The notes below the pieces were generated by a model, which saw only the letters and a program-made list of their open reading frames with translations, was not told where the DNA came from and did no database searches. DNA of 64,000 nucleotides from the IMG/VR virus record IMGVR_UViG_3300028361_000012, positions 62,001 through 126,000 of that record, one strand, 5' to 3'. This document shows positions 56,823 through 64,000 of this stretch, piece after piece. Positions within the stretch are counted from its first letter, which is position 1. The number at the start of each line of letters is the position of its first letter. This DNA is from a virus. Both the position numbers and the translations under genes were made by a program.

Positions 56823-58250
56823 ATGGTAAAGTTAAAGATAACAGGCAAAGACCTTATGGCGTTCGGAATGGAGCCAGGTAAAGTTATGGGTGTAACATTG
56901 AAGATTGTAACAAAAGCTTACAAGCACAGTGACCTTGATACTGTACGTGATATTTTAAAGGCTGTACTTTTGACTCCAGAAGATTATGTTGAAGACATTG
57001 TTCTTGGGCCAATCGCTGAATTATTGATTCCAGCTGTAGAAGAGGAAGTGATTGAAATCCCACTTAAAGAAGTTGGTGTGCCATATACTGTATATGGTGG
57101 AGACAACATAGAAGAAGGCGCTCACGAGCAAATAAAACTTGCTGCAAGATTGCCAATCTCTGTTGCTGCAGCTCTTATGCCAGATGCTCACCAAGGTTAT
57201 GGACTTCCAATTGGAGGTGTCCTTGCTACAGATAATGCTATTATTCCATATGCAGTTGGTGTTGACATAGGTTGTAGAATGCACATGACCATCTACGATA
57301 AAGGTGGTTCATACATTGATGGAAATAGAGATAAGATTGAAAACATTCTTAAGTCTGAGTCATTCTTCGGAATGGGAGTTGAGAATGATGGTAAATTAAC
57401 TGAACACGAATTCCTTGATAGGAAAGAGTTCAATGAAATACCAAACATAAAAGCTCTTAAGGACAAAGCTTGGAAACAACTTGGAACTTCAGGAGGTGGA
57501 AATCACTTTGTGGACTTTGGTATAGTTAAGATAACTGACCCAACTAACGACTTCGGTCTTGAGGTTGGAGAATATGTTGGTGTATTAACTCACTCTGGTT
57601 CAAGAGGGTTCGGTGCTACACTTGCCAACAAGTATCATGAAATTGCTATGAACACAACACCTCTTCCAAAGGCAGCTCAACACCTTGCGTGGCTTGATAT
57701 GAATTCGGAAGCTGGTGTGGAATACTGGATAGCTATGAATATGGCTGGTGATTATGCGCAAGCTTGTCACAACGAGATTCACAGAAGAATTACCAAAGAG
57801 CTAAAGTTAAACCCAGTGGCTAAGATTGAAAATCACCACAACTTTGCTTGGAAGGAAATCATTGATGGTAAAGAGGTTATTGTTCACCGTAAGGGAGCAA
57901 CTCCTGCTGGAAAAGGTGTCCTTGGTATAATCCCAGGTTCTATGGTTTCTCCAGGGTTCATTGTTAGAGGAAGAGGTGTTGTTGACTCAATATCTTCAGC
58001 TTCTCACGGTGCTGGTAGAGCTATGTCAAGAAAGGTGGCGAGAAACTCGTTTACTCAAAGCTCAGTTACTAAGCTTCTTAAAGATAACAAGGTAACACTT
58101 GTTGGTGGCGGTCTCGATGAGGCTCCATATGCTTATAAAGATATTACGAAAGTAATGGAAGCGCAAAACAACTTGATTGATATTCTTGGTACATTCACAC
58201 CACAAGTGGTTAGGATGGCTGATGACGACCCTTCAAAAAGGAAATACTAA
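56823..58250 (+). CDS. rtcB: RNA-splicing ligase RtcB
   Basis: 475 aa, full length for the family. MPDAHQGYGLPIGGVLATDN (120-139), GVDIGCRMHM (146-155) with the metal-binding Asp and Cys, TSGGGNHFVDFG, LTHSGSRG and SISSASHGAGRAMSR are all present in order. RtcB joins 2',3'-cyclic-phosphate or 3'-phosphate ends to 5'-OH ends with GTP and Mn, which is how broken or spliced tRNAs are healed. The surplus of tRNA genes, some interrupted, and a second ligase at 26675 suggest tRNA repair or processing. Confidence 0.96.
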   Translation: MVKLKITGKDLMAFGMEPGKVMGVTLKIVTKAYKHSDLDTVRDILKAVLLTPEDYVEDIVLGPIAELLIPAVEEEVIEIPLKEVGVPYTVYGGDNIEEGAHEQIKLAARLPISVAAALMPDAHQGYGLPIGGVLATDNAIIPYAVGVDIGCRMHMTIYDKGGSYIDGNRDKIENILKSESFFGMGVENDGKLTEHEFLDRKEFNEIPNIKALKDKAWKQLGTSGGGNHFVDFGIVKITDPTNDFGLEVGEYVGVLTHSGSRGFGATLANKYHEIAMNTTPLPKAAQHLAWLDMNSEAGVEYWIAMNMAGDYAQACHNEIHRRITKELKLNPVAKIENHHNFAWKEIIDGKEVIVHRKGATPAGKGVLGIIPGSMVSPGFIVRGRGVVDSISSASHGAGRAMSRKVARNSFTQSSVTKLLKDNKVTLVGGGLDEAPYAYKDITKVMEAQNNLIDILGTFTPQVVRMADDDPSKRKY

Positions 58251-58329
58251 ATAATAAGGTGGGAAGAAATTCTCGCCTTTTTTGTTGTTTATAGGTTAAA
58301 AATCATATTTTTTATGGCTATTTATAGTC

Positions 58330-59397
58330 ATGGGTAAAGATATAAGAAAAATCATTAGCGAGGTATTAAACGAAATTGACTGGGAAGACACTTTTGGTGA
58401 CGTTAAGCAAAGCTGCATTGCACCTAAAGATGTTGTTGACTATCTCAATAGAGTTAGAGCCAATGCTCCTCTTAAAACAAAGGATAGAGAGAAATTTAAA
58501 GCAGACAAACCATTTGTTCACGCTAAGTCTTCATTCTTCGATTCAAAGCAAGATGTCGTTGACATCGACCACTTTATCGCAAAGATGACGCAGCCACCAC
58601 TTAATGTAATTAATACAAATGAGAAGATTTTAAAGTCTGGTGGACCTCATGAATATGTTTATAAAACTGGTATCCCAGCTTTTAGAGGAATTGCTTATGA
58701 TGAAAGTACAGGCAAGTTCCATTACATCAACACTTGCCCAGGGGCAGGAAGTTGTGCTGTAATATGCTACGCTTTAAAAGGCAGATATATTCAATATCCA
58801 GCATCTCACGATTCAATGACCAGAAGGTTAAACTTTCTTCTTAATCACCCAGAAGAATATGAAATGCAAATGTACAACGAGCTTAAAGCTAAAGCTAAAG
58901 AGTACAAAGCGCTTGAAGGCTATAAGTCAAGAGTTATTCTAAGATGGAATGATTCTGGAGATTTCTTTGCAAAAAAATATACAGACATAGCTGAAAATGT
59001 TATGTCAAGGCTAAAGGCGGAAGGTTATAATGTAGATAGCTACGCTTATACAAAAGTTGCTGGTGTTGCAAATGATTCTAACCTTGATACTACATTTTCG
59101 TCTGGAGCAAATAAGAGACAGTCTTCTCAAATGGGAGCAGGTCACAAGTCTGCGCTTGTAGTTCCAAAGGCTCTTTTTAAGGATTTAGATTTAATGAGAG
59201 TTGATGATGAGAAGAAACTTAAAGCAAGAGTTGCAGAGTTTTTTAAACTTGACCCAAAGGATGTCATAACTTATGATGACCTTATGTCTACTCCAAAAGA
59301 TGGTCCTGCTAAGTGGAATGTTATAGTAACTCCTAATGATGGAGATGACGCAGCATTTAGAGGTGATGTTAAGAGCATCTTACTTACACAACATTAA
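58330..59397 (+). CDS. Leader-bearing protein with a Gp88-like domain, probable capsid-targeted (5)
   Basis: 355 aa. Leader MGKDIRKIISEVLNEIDWED. The main domain has CPGAGSCAVICYALKGRYIQ, RRLNFLLNHPEEYE and RVILRWNDSGDFFAKKY, matching the 'Gp88' family pattern (conserved Cys cluster plus R-x-x-x-SGD). The family's role is unknown. First of a five-gene run (58.3-62.3 kb), each beginning with the leader. CTATTTATAG lies just before its ATG. Confidence 0.75.
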   Translation: MGKDIRKIISEVLNEIDWEDTFGDVKQSCIAPKDVVDYLNRVRANAPLKTKDREKFKADKPFVHAKSSFFDSKQDVVDIDHFIAKMTQPPLNVINTNEKILKSGGPHEYVYKTGIPAFRGIAYDESTGKFHYINTCPGAGSCAVICYALKGRYIQYPASHDSMTRRLNFLLNHPEEYEMQMYNELKAKAKEYKALEGYKSRVILRWNDSGDFFAKKYTDIAENVMSRLKAEGYNVDSYAYTKVAGVANDSNLDTTFSSGANKRQSSQMGAGHKSALVVPKALFKDLDLMRVDDEKKLKARVAEFFKLDPKDVITYDDLMSTPKDGPAKWNVIVTPNDGDDAAFRGDVKSILLTQH

Positions 59398-59399
59398 AA

Positions 59400-60188
59400 A
59401 TGGATATTAGAAGAATTATAAGAGAAGTGTTGAGTGAAGATGTCGAACTAATCAATGAGAGGTTGATGGATGTTGACAGCGATGTTGATATGATATATGA
59501 TTATTACTTCAGAGATGATATTGAAAAGGTAAAAAGCACAAATTCTTTATATGATGTTGATTTTGAAAAAAAAGAATATAATACAAGTTTCTTAAATTCT
59601 TCCCTTGCAAAGAAAGCGGATAAGCTAAATAGGTGTAAAATATTTATAAATATAGGAGCTAATCATTACAATCCAAAAGCATCTGTGATTGCGTTGGGTG
59701 TGTCAGATAATGCAGTTGATTTTGTTTTAGAAAATTTTAATGGAAACTTAAATAAGGCAATTTTAGAATTAAAACTTAGTGGAAATAAGGAGCAGTCTAT
59801 AAATTTAAGCAATGAGTTTTCAGAGTCTAAAATAAAAGGAAGTATTCATCATGAGCTTGCACACTGGATTGATGATACACTTCATAATGGTCATATAAAA
59901 TTAAGAGCAAATAAAGCTCTTGAGACTGGTGGCGGAATGACTAAAAGAGGTTTGCCAATTAATGCAGACAAAATGGAGATACAAGGACAGATACATAATA
60001 TAGTCCAACTTAAAAAAGAATATTCTGATATATGGGATTCATTGACGTTTGAAGATTTGTTAAAATTATCTACTACATTGAATATTGTAAACAGTCAATT
60101 AGTTGGTGATATTAAGACTAAATGGAAGAGGGATTTGCTAAAAAGAATGTATCGTGAAGGTTTGTTAGGTAAAAATATGATTAACTAA
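59400..60188 (+). CDS. Leader-bearing metalloprotease-like protein, probable capsid-targeted (6)
   Basis: 262 aa. Leader MDIRRIIREVLSEDVELINE. HELAH at 151-155 (within KGSIHHELAHWIDD) is a zinc-protease HExxH site. A third ligand is not certain; Asp/Glu residues follow. Packaged with the DNA it could cleave a host protein on entry, which is inference. Begins three bases after the previous stop. Confidence 0.72.
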   Translation: MDIRRIIREVLSEDVELINERLMDVDSDVDMIYDYYFRDDIEKVKSTNSLYDVDFEKKEYNTSFLNSSLAKKADKLNRCKIFINIGANHYNPKASVIALGVSDNAVDFVLENFNGNLNKAILELKLSGNKEQSINLSNEFSESKIKGSIHHELAHWIDDTLHNGHIKLRANKALETGGGMTKRGLPINADKMEIQGQIHNIVQLKKEYSDIWDSLTFEDLLKLSTTLNIVNSQLVGDIKTKWKRDLLKRMYREGLLGKNMIN

Positions 60189-60199
60189 ATGACTTTGGA

Positions 60200-61030
60200 A
60201 TGGATATTATATTAGAAATAAGGAAGATTATTCGTGAAGTAATTCTTAAAGAGTATTACGAAGATGAGGAAGAATATGGTGATGATGAGCACTATATGGA
60301 AGATGAGGGTGAACAATATTTTACTCCAACAATTTCAAATGAAATAAAAGGGTGGAGCCACAAATATGAAGGCCGTAACGTTGTTTGGTATGGAGACCCA
60401 GACCAAATGATTGTAATCCATAAAGACCAGATTGAGGGTATGTTTGGAAATATATATGACCCAGCCAAAATGAGATACATTGTAAAACTTATTTCAGATT
60501 ATCCAGAGAAAATAGAACTTGAGTGTTCTTATGGAATTGGTGGAATCATAGATATTATAGACATCAAGGAAGAGCAGAACGCTGTAGCCGAAGATAGGTT
60601 TGATAGTGATTATGATGGAAAGATAGAGGCAGCATCAACTGGAAGCGAAGAGCTTGACCAATATGCGGGGAAAAATATTGAAGACATGGATTTTGCATAT
60701 AGCGTTGGACCAGAAGCTTTAGAGTTTTTTGAAAATCATAAATTTGATGTTATTGGTGAAAGATATACTCCAGAACAACTTAAAGAAGGATTTATGGCCA
60801 TTGGTCCAGATGAAGATGAAGTTGAAGCATTTGGCGAGTTTATAAATTTAGAAATAGCATTAAAATCAGCCAAAGTAAATGAAGAAGGAGACTTCAATAA
60901 GTTCGTAGTTCAATTGAGAGATGGTCACCATAGAATTATGGGAGCCATTAAAGCTGGTGAAGAATATGTGTGCTTGAACTTAGCAAAAGAAGACATTCCA
61001 AAATTCAAAGGACGTTATCAAAAAGTTTAA
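60200..61030 (+). CDS. Leader-bearing protein with ParB-like motif, probable capsid-targeted (7)
   Basis: 276 aa. MDIILEIRKIIREVILKEYY, then a strongly acidic linker. Near the C-terminus QLRDGHHRIMGAIKAGEEYV resembles the D-G-x-H-R motif of ParB/sulfiredoxin-fold proteins, which bind nucleotides. Its TAA overlaps the next ATG (TAATG). Confidence 0.68.
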   Translation: MDIILEIRKIIREVILKEYYEDEEEYGDDEHYMEDEGEQYFTPTISNEIKGWSHKYEGRNVVWYGDPDQMIVIHKDQIEGMFGNIYDPAKMRYIVKLISDYPEKIELECSYGIGGIIDIIDIKEEQNAVAEDRFDSDYDGKIEAASTGSEELDQYAGKNIEDMDFAYSVGPEALEFFENHKFDVIGERYTPEQLKEGFMAIGPDEDEVEAFGEFINLEIALKSAKVNEEGDFNKFVVQLRDGHHRIMGAIKAGEEYVCLNLAKEDIPKFKGRYQKV

Positions 61031-61617
61031 TGAAAGAGGTAAGAAACATAATAAGAGAAGTTTTAAAAGAATCATTTATTAATGAAATAATAGAAGATTC
61101 GTTTGAAGCATATCATGGTAGTCCAAATGAGATTGAAAGATTTACAGATGACTTTGTTGGAGGAGAAAAAGCTAATGACGCACAAGGTGCTGGGATATAT
61201 TTTGCAACTAACGCTGAAGATGCTTCTTATTATGGTGACCACATTTACAAAGTTCTTATAAAGGGAAAGTTTCTTGATAGAAACGCTCCAATTGACAGTG
61301 TTGACCCAGAAGAGCTTGTTAGGCTTATTAAAATGAAGGATGAATGGGAGATGGATGCTCAAGATTATTCTGAAGACCCAGAAACTGGCGCTTACGAAGC
61401 AGCTAACATGGCAATTAAATATAATAACGATGAAGCTGAAGCCTTTCAACAAATAGAGGCAGATTTTTACAGATATAATTCTGTTGATTATGTTAGAAAT
61501 ATGGTTAAGCTTGGTTATGATGGAATAATTGTAGATGCTCCATCTGGAGTGTCTGGAGATAAGCATATTATAGTATTTAATCCAGGAGCTATAGAATTTA
61601 TTGAGAAAATTAAATGA
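61030..61617 (+). CDS. Leader-bearing ADP-ribosyltransferase-like protein, probable capsid-targeted (8)
   Basis: 195 aa from ATG 61030: MKEVRNIIREVLKESFINEI. Then FEAYHGSPNEIERFTDDFVG, AQGAGIYFATNAEDASYYGD, a helical insert, and MVKLGYDGIIVDAPSGVSGD with HIIVFNPGAIEFIEKI. This order (H-G-S/T, G-x-G-I-Y-F, G-Y-D-G-I, V-F-x-P) is typical of ART-fold toxins of the PolyVal/MuF-associated kind. T4 Alt is also an ADP-ribosyltransferase delivered with the DNA behind a cleaved leader, so this looks like a functional counterpart. The opposite-strand frame is a shadow. Confidence 0.75.
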   Translation: MKEVRNIIREVLKESFINEIIEDSFEAYHGSPNEIERFTDDFVGGEKANDAQGAGIYFATNAEDASYYGDHIYKVLIKGKFLDRNAPIDSVDPEELVRLIKMKDEWEMDAQDYSEDPETGAYEAANMAIKYNNDEAEAFQQIEADFYRYNSVDYVRNMVKLGYDGIIVDAPSGVSGDKHIIVFNPGAIEFIEKIK

Positions 61618-61621
61618 CAAT

Positions 61622-62272
61622 ATGTATATTATAAAAATAATAAGAGAAGTTGTTGATGAAGTTTTTTTTAAAGAGAGCGCACTAAGAACAAAAGACCTTC
61701 CAGAAACAGCAGCGCTATTTGTAAGAGATATAAACCAAGGTTATGACCTTGTTATTTATGACCCAACTAATAAAAAGATTTATGGAACAATAACAGTGGT
61801 TTATAGAAATGAGTTTGGTCCAGATTATTTTGTAACTGGTGTTGCTGCAGAAAAAGGGTTTGGGCCATTTATATATGAACTTGCAATGATGCATGCTGGA
61901 AGAAATGGTAAAGGACTTATGCCGTCAAGAGATGGAGATGTTAGAGGCGAAGCGTGGGGTGTTTGGAAACAGTTTTATGATAGAGCTGACATCAAGAAAA
62001 AGACGCTTTCACCAGATAGTCCATATTTTAAGTTTGACATCTTATTTAGTGAAGATGATTTTGGTTCAGAAGAAGAAAAACAAGAATGGTTTCAGGAAGC
62101 AAGTCAAGAAGAAATTAAAACCATTGAAATATTTAATACTGCTTATTATCTAAATAAAGACGAACAATATAAAGAACTATTGACAAGAGCAAGTAAGTTT
62201 ATTAGAAATGGCTTTGACATACAAAAAGCGATTGATGTTGCAGAAAATTATTGGTATGACCAATATTTATAG
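61622..62272 (+). CDS. Leader-bearing acetyltransferase-like protein, probable capsid-targeted (9)
   Basis: 216 aa from ATG 61622: MYIIKIIREVVDEVFFKESA. YGTITVVYRNEFGPDYFVTG, EKGFGPFIYELAMMHAGRNG and EAWGVWKQFYDRADIKKK resemble a GNAT-like fold seen in phage proteins, with a possible acetyl-CoA loop at GFGPFIY. It ends in TAG, six codons before the next in-phase TAA. Confidence 0.6.
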   Translation: MYIIKIIREVVDEVFFKESALRTKDLPETAALFVRDINQGYDLVIYDPTNKKIYGTITVVYRNEFGPDYFVTGVAAEKGFGPFIYELAMMHAGRNGKGLMPSRDGDVRGEAWGVWKQFYDRADIKKKTLSPDSPYFKFDILFSEDDFGSEEEKQEWFQEASQEEIKTIEIFNTAYYLNKDEQYKELLTRASKFIRNGFDIQKAIDVAENYWYDQYL

Positions 62273-62298
62273 AAATTGAAATATAATGAATAATATGG

Positions 62299-62331
62299 CA
62301 GACCTAAATTTTTAAATTTTAGGTCTTTTTT
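62299..62331 (+). terminator. Rho-independent terminator
   Basis: AGACCTAAA/TTTAGGTCT hairpin and T tract, closing the leader-gene operon. Confidence 0.85.
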
Positions 62332-62406
62332 GTCATTATGTCATATAAATTGCTATGGCACATGATTTGACTTACTACTATTAAGTTTAATAATAAAAGT
62401 TTGATT

Positions 62407-62493
62407 ATGTTGATTAGTTGCGAACCATCACTGCCAGGAGTGTTTCCTGAGTTTATCGGAGTTTCCCATTTGAATAAGGGCATGCCGATGTGA
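62407..62493 (+). CDS. Possible micro-protein, 28 aa
   Basis: MLISCEPSLPGVFPEFIGVS then HLNKGMPM, TGA. It lies between two terminators. Weak support; the region could be a small RNA instead. Confidence 0.3.
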   Translation: MLISCEPSLPGVFPEFIGVSHLNKGMPM

Positions 62494-62510
62494 TTGGGTT
62501 GTTTATTTTT

Positions 62511-62545
62511 TAAGGGCGGATTCTTTGGAGTTCGCCCTTTTTTAT
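62511..62545. terminator. Terminator between convergent genes
   Basis: AAGGGCG/CGCCCTT hairpin with T tract; the minus-strand gene ends directly after it. Confidence 0.8.
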
Positions 62546-62550
62546 GGTCA

Positions 62551-62754
62551 CTATTTTAACTCTCCAATGTATTTTACTGCGATGAAGCTTTTGATAACCC
62601 TTTCTATTCTTGAAGTTCTGTAGTTTTTTGCCTGCTGCTCCAGGGTCAAAATATCAGGACCCAATAATTTAGCAGGAACTTTAGTTGTAACTGGTAACAA
62701 TGGAACGTTGAACGTCTCTTTCTTTTCTTTCATCTCTATTATCTCTGTGTTCAT
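62551..62754 (-). CDS. Small hypothetical protein, 67 aa
   Basis: MNTEIIEMKEKKETFNVPLL then a basic helix. Not recognised. It stops at TAG followed at once by TGA. Confidence 0.55.
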   Translation of the reverse strand: MNTEIIEMKEKKETFNVPLLPVTTKVPAKLLGPDILTLEQQAKNYRTSRIERVIKSFIAVKYIGELK

Positions 62755-62857
62755 CTTGTTTATCTTCTAAAGTAAATATACTAAGATTTTGAAACCAGGC
62801 GCAAATATACAAAACTTTTCAATTTAATAACATTATAATTGGATAATTATTTTTTTT

Positions 62858-62885
62858 GGAACATTTTTCTTATTTTGACGTATAA
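62858..62885 (+). promoter_or_regulatory. Phage promoter motif GAACATTTTT...TTTTGACGTATAA
   Basis: Recurrent two-part motif 24 nt before the next ATG. Confidence 0.55.
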
Positions 62886-62908
62886 CTAAATTGAACCAAT
62901 ATATTAAA

Positions 62909-63715
62909 ATGTCACATACTCAAGCAGAAATAAAAAGAATGATAGCCAAGGAGAGAGAAGACTTGAAAGAGATTCTTGATGGTTATAAATTCTTGCCTGA
63001 ATATCAGGATGCTACTGATGAGGTCAAAAGACTTCGCCAGGAGCTTACTCTTGCTGAGAGAAAGCAGACAGAGATTGTTGTTGACTATAAAGAGGAAGTT
63101 AGAGATGAAATAAAATTTAAAAAAGGAGAAATATCATATCTGCAAGATATGCTTGATGACATGAAGAGAGGTTTGGATGTAAACGATTACAACCAAGACC
63201 TTGTTGACATGTTTTGTGAATTTTATTCTGGATACACCACTTCTCACATGAAGAAATTACATTGGGTAGACGAACTTGGAAACTTCGCTATATTCAAAAC
63301 ACTTTCGCATGAATCAGTTCCAGTTGCTTGGTATTTATATGAAATTAAAGAAGACTTCAACAGCGACATCAAACATAATGGTGGACACATTTGGAGTACA
63401 GAAGGTGGACACTGGAGCAAAAAAAAGCATGAAGAAGCGATGAAATCAAAAGAGAATTTTCTTAATCAAGAATTTTTCTTAAATTTGCTTGAAGAACTTG
63501 GTTGGAAAAAATACAAGTATAGAGGGTGTGAGTATAGTCTTGAGTTTACTGCTCCAGATTACGACCCTAATTTGAGATATGTTAAAGAGGATGAAGAGGG
63601 TCATGAAGCTTATGAAGAGAATTATAAGAAAAAGATTTACATTCGTTACCACAAGATGCCAACAACAGATGCAGAAGCTTTTGCAATGTATCCAGTGTTG
63701 AAAGAATATAAATAA
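62909..63715 (+). CDS. Hypothetical protein with coiled-coil N-terminus
   Basis: 268 aa from ATG 62909 (MSHTQAEIKRMIAKEREDLK). Residues 1-90 form a heptad-rich coiled coil; the C-terminal part is globular with several Trp/His residues. Not recognised. Its TAA lies inside the 5' strand of helix P1 of the RNase P RNA, so the two are on one transcript. Confidence 0.68.
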   Translation: MSHTQAEIKRMIAKEREDLKEILDGYKFLPEYQDATDEVKRLRQELTLAERKQTEIVVDYKEEVRDEIKFKKGEISYLQDMLDDMKRGLDVNDYNQDLVDMFCEFYSGYTTSHMKKLHWVDELGNFAIFKTLSHESVPVAWYLYEIKEDFNSDIKHNGGHIWSTEGGHWSKKKHEEAMKSKENFLNQEFFLNLLEELGWKKYKYRGCEYSLEFTAPDYDPNLRYVKEDEEGHEAYEENYKKKIYIRYHKMPTTDAEAFAMYPVLKEYK

Positions 63716-63946
63716 AGGCGAGGTTATCGCTCTACCCCACTTGTTGGGATGAGAGGACAAACTCAGGCCATCACAGTTTAGGCGGTGTGGGAGCTGAAAA
63801 GCGTTATTGTACCACCATAAGTGTAATTCCTGCCGAGATGAAACTCAAACAGTACTTAGGAGGGTGAGCTGCTCCAGTGAGGTACGGGTAGAGGACAATA
63901 GACAAATGATAACCCACGACAGGAACCTGGTTATGAGCCTTTATTT
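63710..63946 (+). ncRNA. rnpB: RNase P RNA, compact bacterial type
   Basis: 237 nt. Helix P1 AAATAAAGGC (63710-63719) pairs perfectly with GCCTTTATTT (63937-63946). P2 GGTTATC (63722-63728) pairs with GATAACC (63908-63914), next to the diagnostic TAGACAAATG and CCACGACAGGAACC. P4 AAC-T-CAGG (63760-63767) pairs with CCTGGTT (63926-63932), leaving the universal bulged U. GCTGCTCCAGTGAGG matches the P15/J region. P3 is CTCT...GAGAG. The order agrees with E. coli rnpB but the RNA is over 100 nt shorter. It would remove 5' leaders from tRNA precursors with the host protein subunit. Confidence 0.88.
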
Positions 63947-63964
63947 ATTTTTAATATTTGAATT

Positions 63965-64000
63965 ATGAATTTAGTAAAAGAAATAATAAGCAAATCTGGA
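63965..64000 (+). CDS. Leader-bearing gene, cut by window end
   Basis: ATG AAT TTA GTA AAA GAA (MNLVKEIISKSG) resembles the leader of the 37816-38523 protein. Only 12 codons are visible. Confidence 0.45.
   Translation, partial: MNLVKEIISKSG

Noticed and set aside
61072-61620. 182-codon minus-strand frame
   Set aside because: It is the shadow of the leader-bearing ART-like gene; its translation is Ile/Phe/Ser-rich and unlike a real protein.

Overview
The window reads as part of a very large, AT-rich genome of a tailed phage (jumbo-phage scale) that infects a member of the Bacteroidota. This rests on three things. Intergenic regions carry Bacteroidota-type -33/-7 promoters (TTTG, about 20 nt, TAnnTTTG) and starts lack Shine-Dalgarno sequences. 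Virion-type genes are present: a tail-tube-like protein, prohead/capsid-associated proteins and proteins with capsid-targeting-like leaders. There is also a very dense load of tRNA genes and homing endonucleases. No ribosomal RNA or host housekeeping operon is visible.

Layout. 0-8.5 kb: ClpC-like unfoldase, PrsW-like membrane protease, small membrane proteins, tail-tube-like protein, macro-domain protein and two 5'-nucleotidase-like HAD proteins. 8.6-20.9 kb: two copies of the 5' end of a PTH2-like peptidyl-tRNA hydrolase gene, two tRNA islands, a methyltransferase-like gene, cupin-like genes and an AAA+/FtsH-peptidase fusion. 22.4-25 kb: four genes with a shared N-terminal leader. 26-32.9 kb: HAD phosphatase, RNA ligase, two integron-like gene cassettes, a DUF3228 protein, an ATP-grasp protein, a broken J-domain gene and a lipoprotein. 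33.5-37.1 kb: third tRNA island. 37.1-40 kb: head-associated operon on the minus strand. 41-44.1 kb: small RNA candidate, amber-interrupted gene, two tRNAs and a roughly 1-kb structured non-coding RNA. 44.1-48 kb: HD-domain gene, secreted peptide, NMN adenylyltransferase, SSB-like protein and ATP-grasp. 48.3-53.5 kb: three more tRNA groups with HNH endonucleases. 54.8 kb: repeat protein. 56.8 kb: RtcB. 58.3-62.3 kb: five leader-bearing genes, including a metalloprotease-like protein and an ADP-ribosyltransferase-like protein. 63.7 kb: an RNase P RNA.

How it fits together. The most striking theme is a phage-encoded tRNA economy. I count about 47 tRNA or tRNA-like genes (some armless, some interrupted), an RNase P RNA, RtcB, a second RNA ligase, a peptidyl-tRNA hydrolase and an amber-decoding tRNA with anticodon CTA. 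Five reading frames in the window contain an in-frame TAG that must be read through to give a sensible protein; two of them are themselves tRNA/RNA-metabolism genes. TAG still ends other genes, sometimes backed by a second stop, so TAG looks suppressible rather than globally reassigned. A second theme is a set of nine proteins sharing a short amphipathic leader (xIRKIIREEhxxhL), which I infer to be a capsid-targeting sequence for proteins injected with the DNA, by analogy with T4 Alt and the internal proteins.

Limits: everything is by eye. Anticodons are read from inferred cloverleaves, domain names come from motif recognition, and several apparent frameshifts could be sequencing errors.
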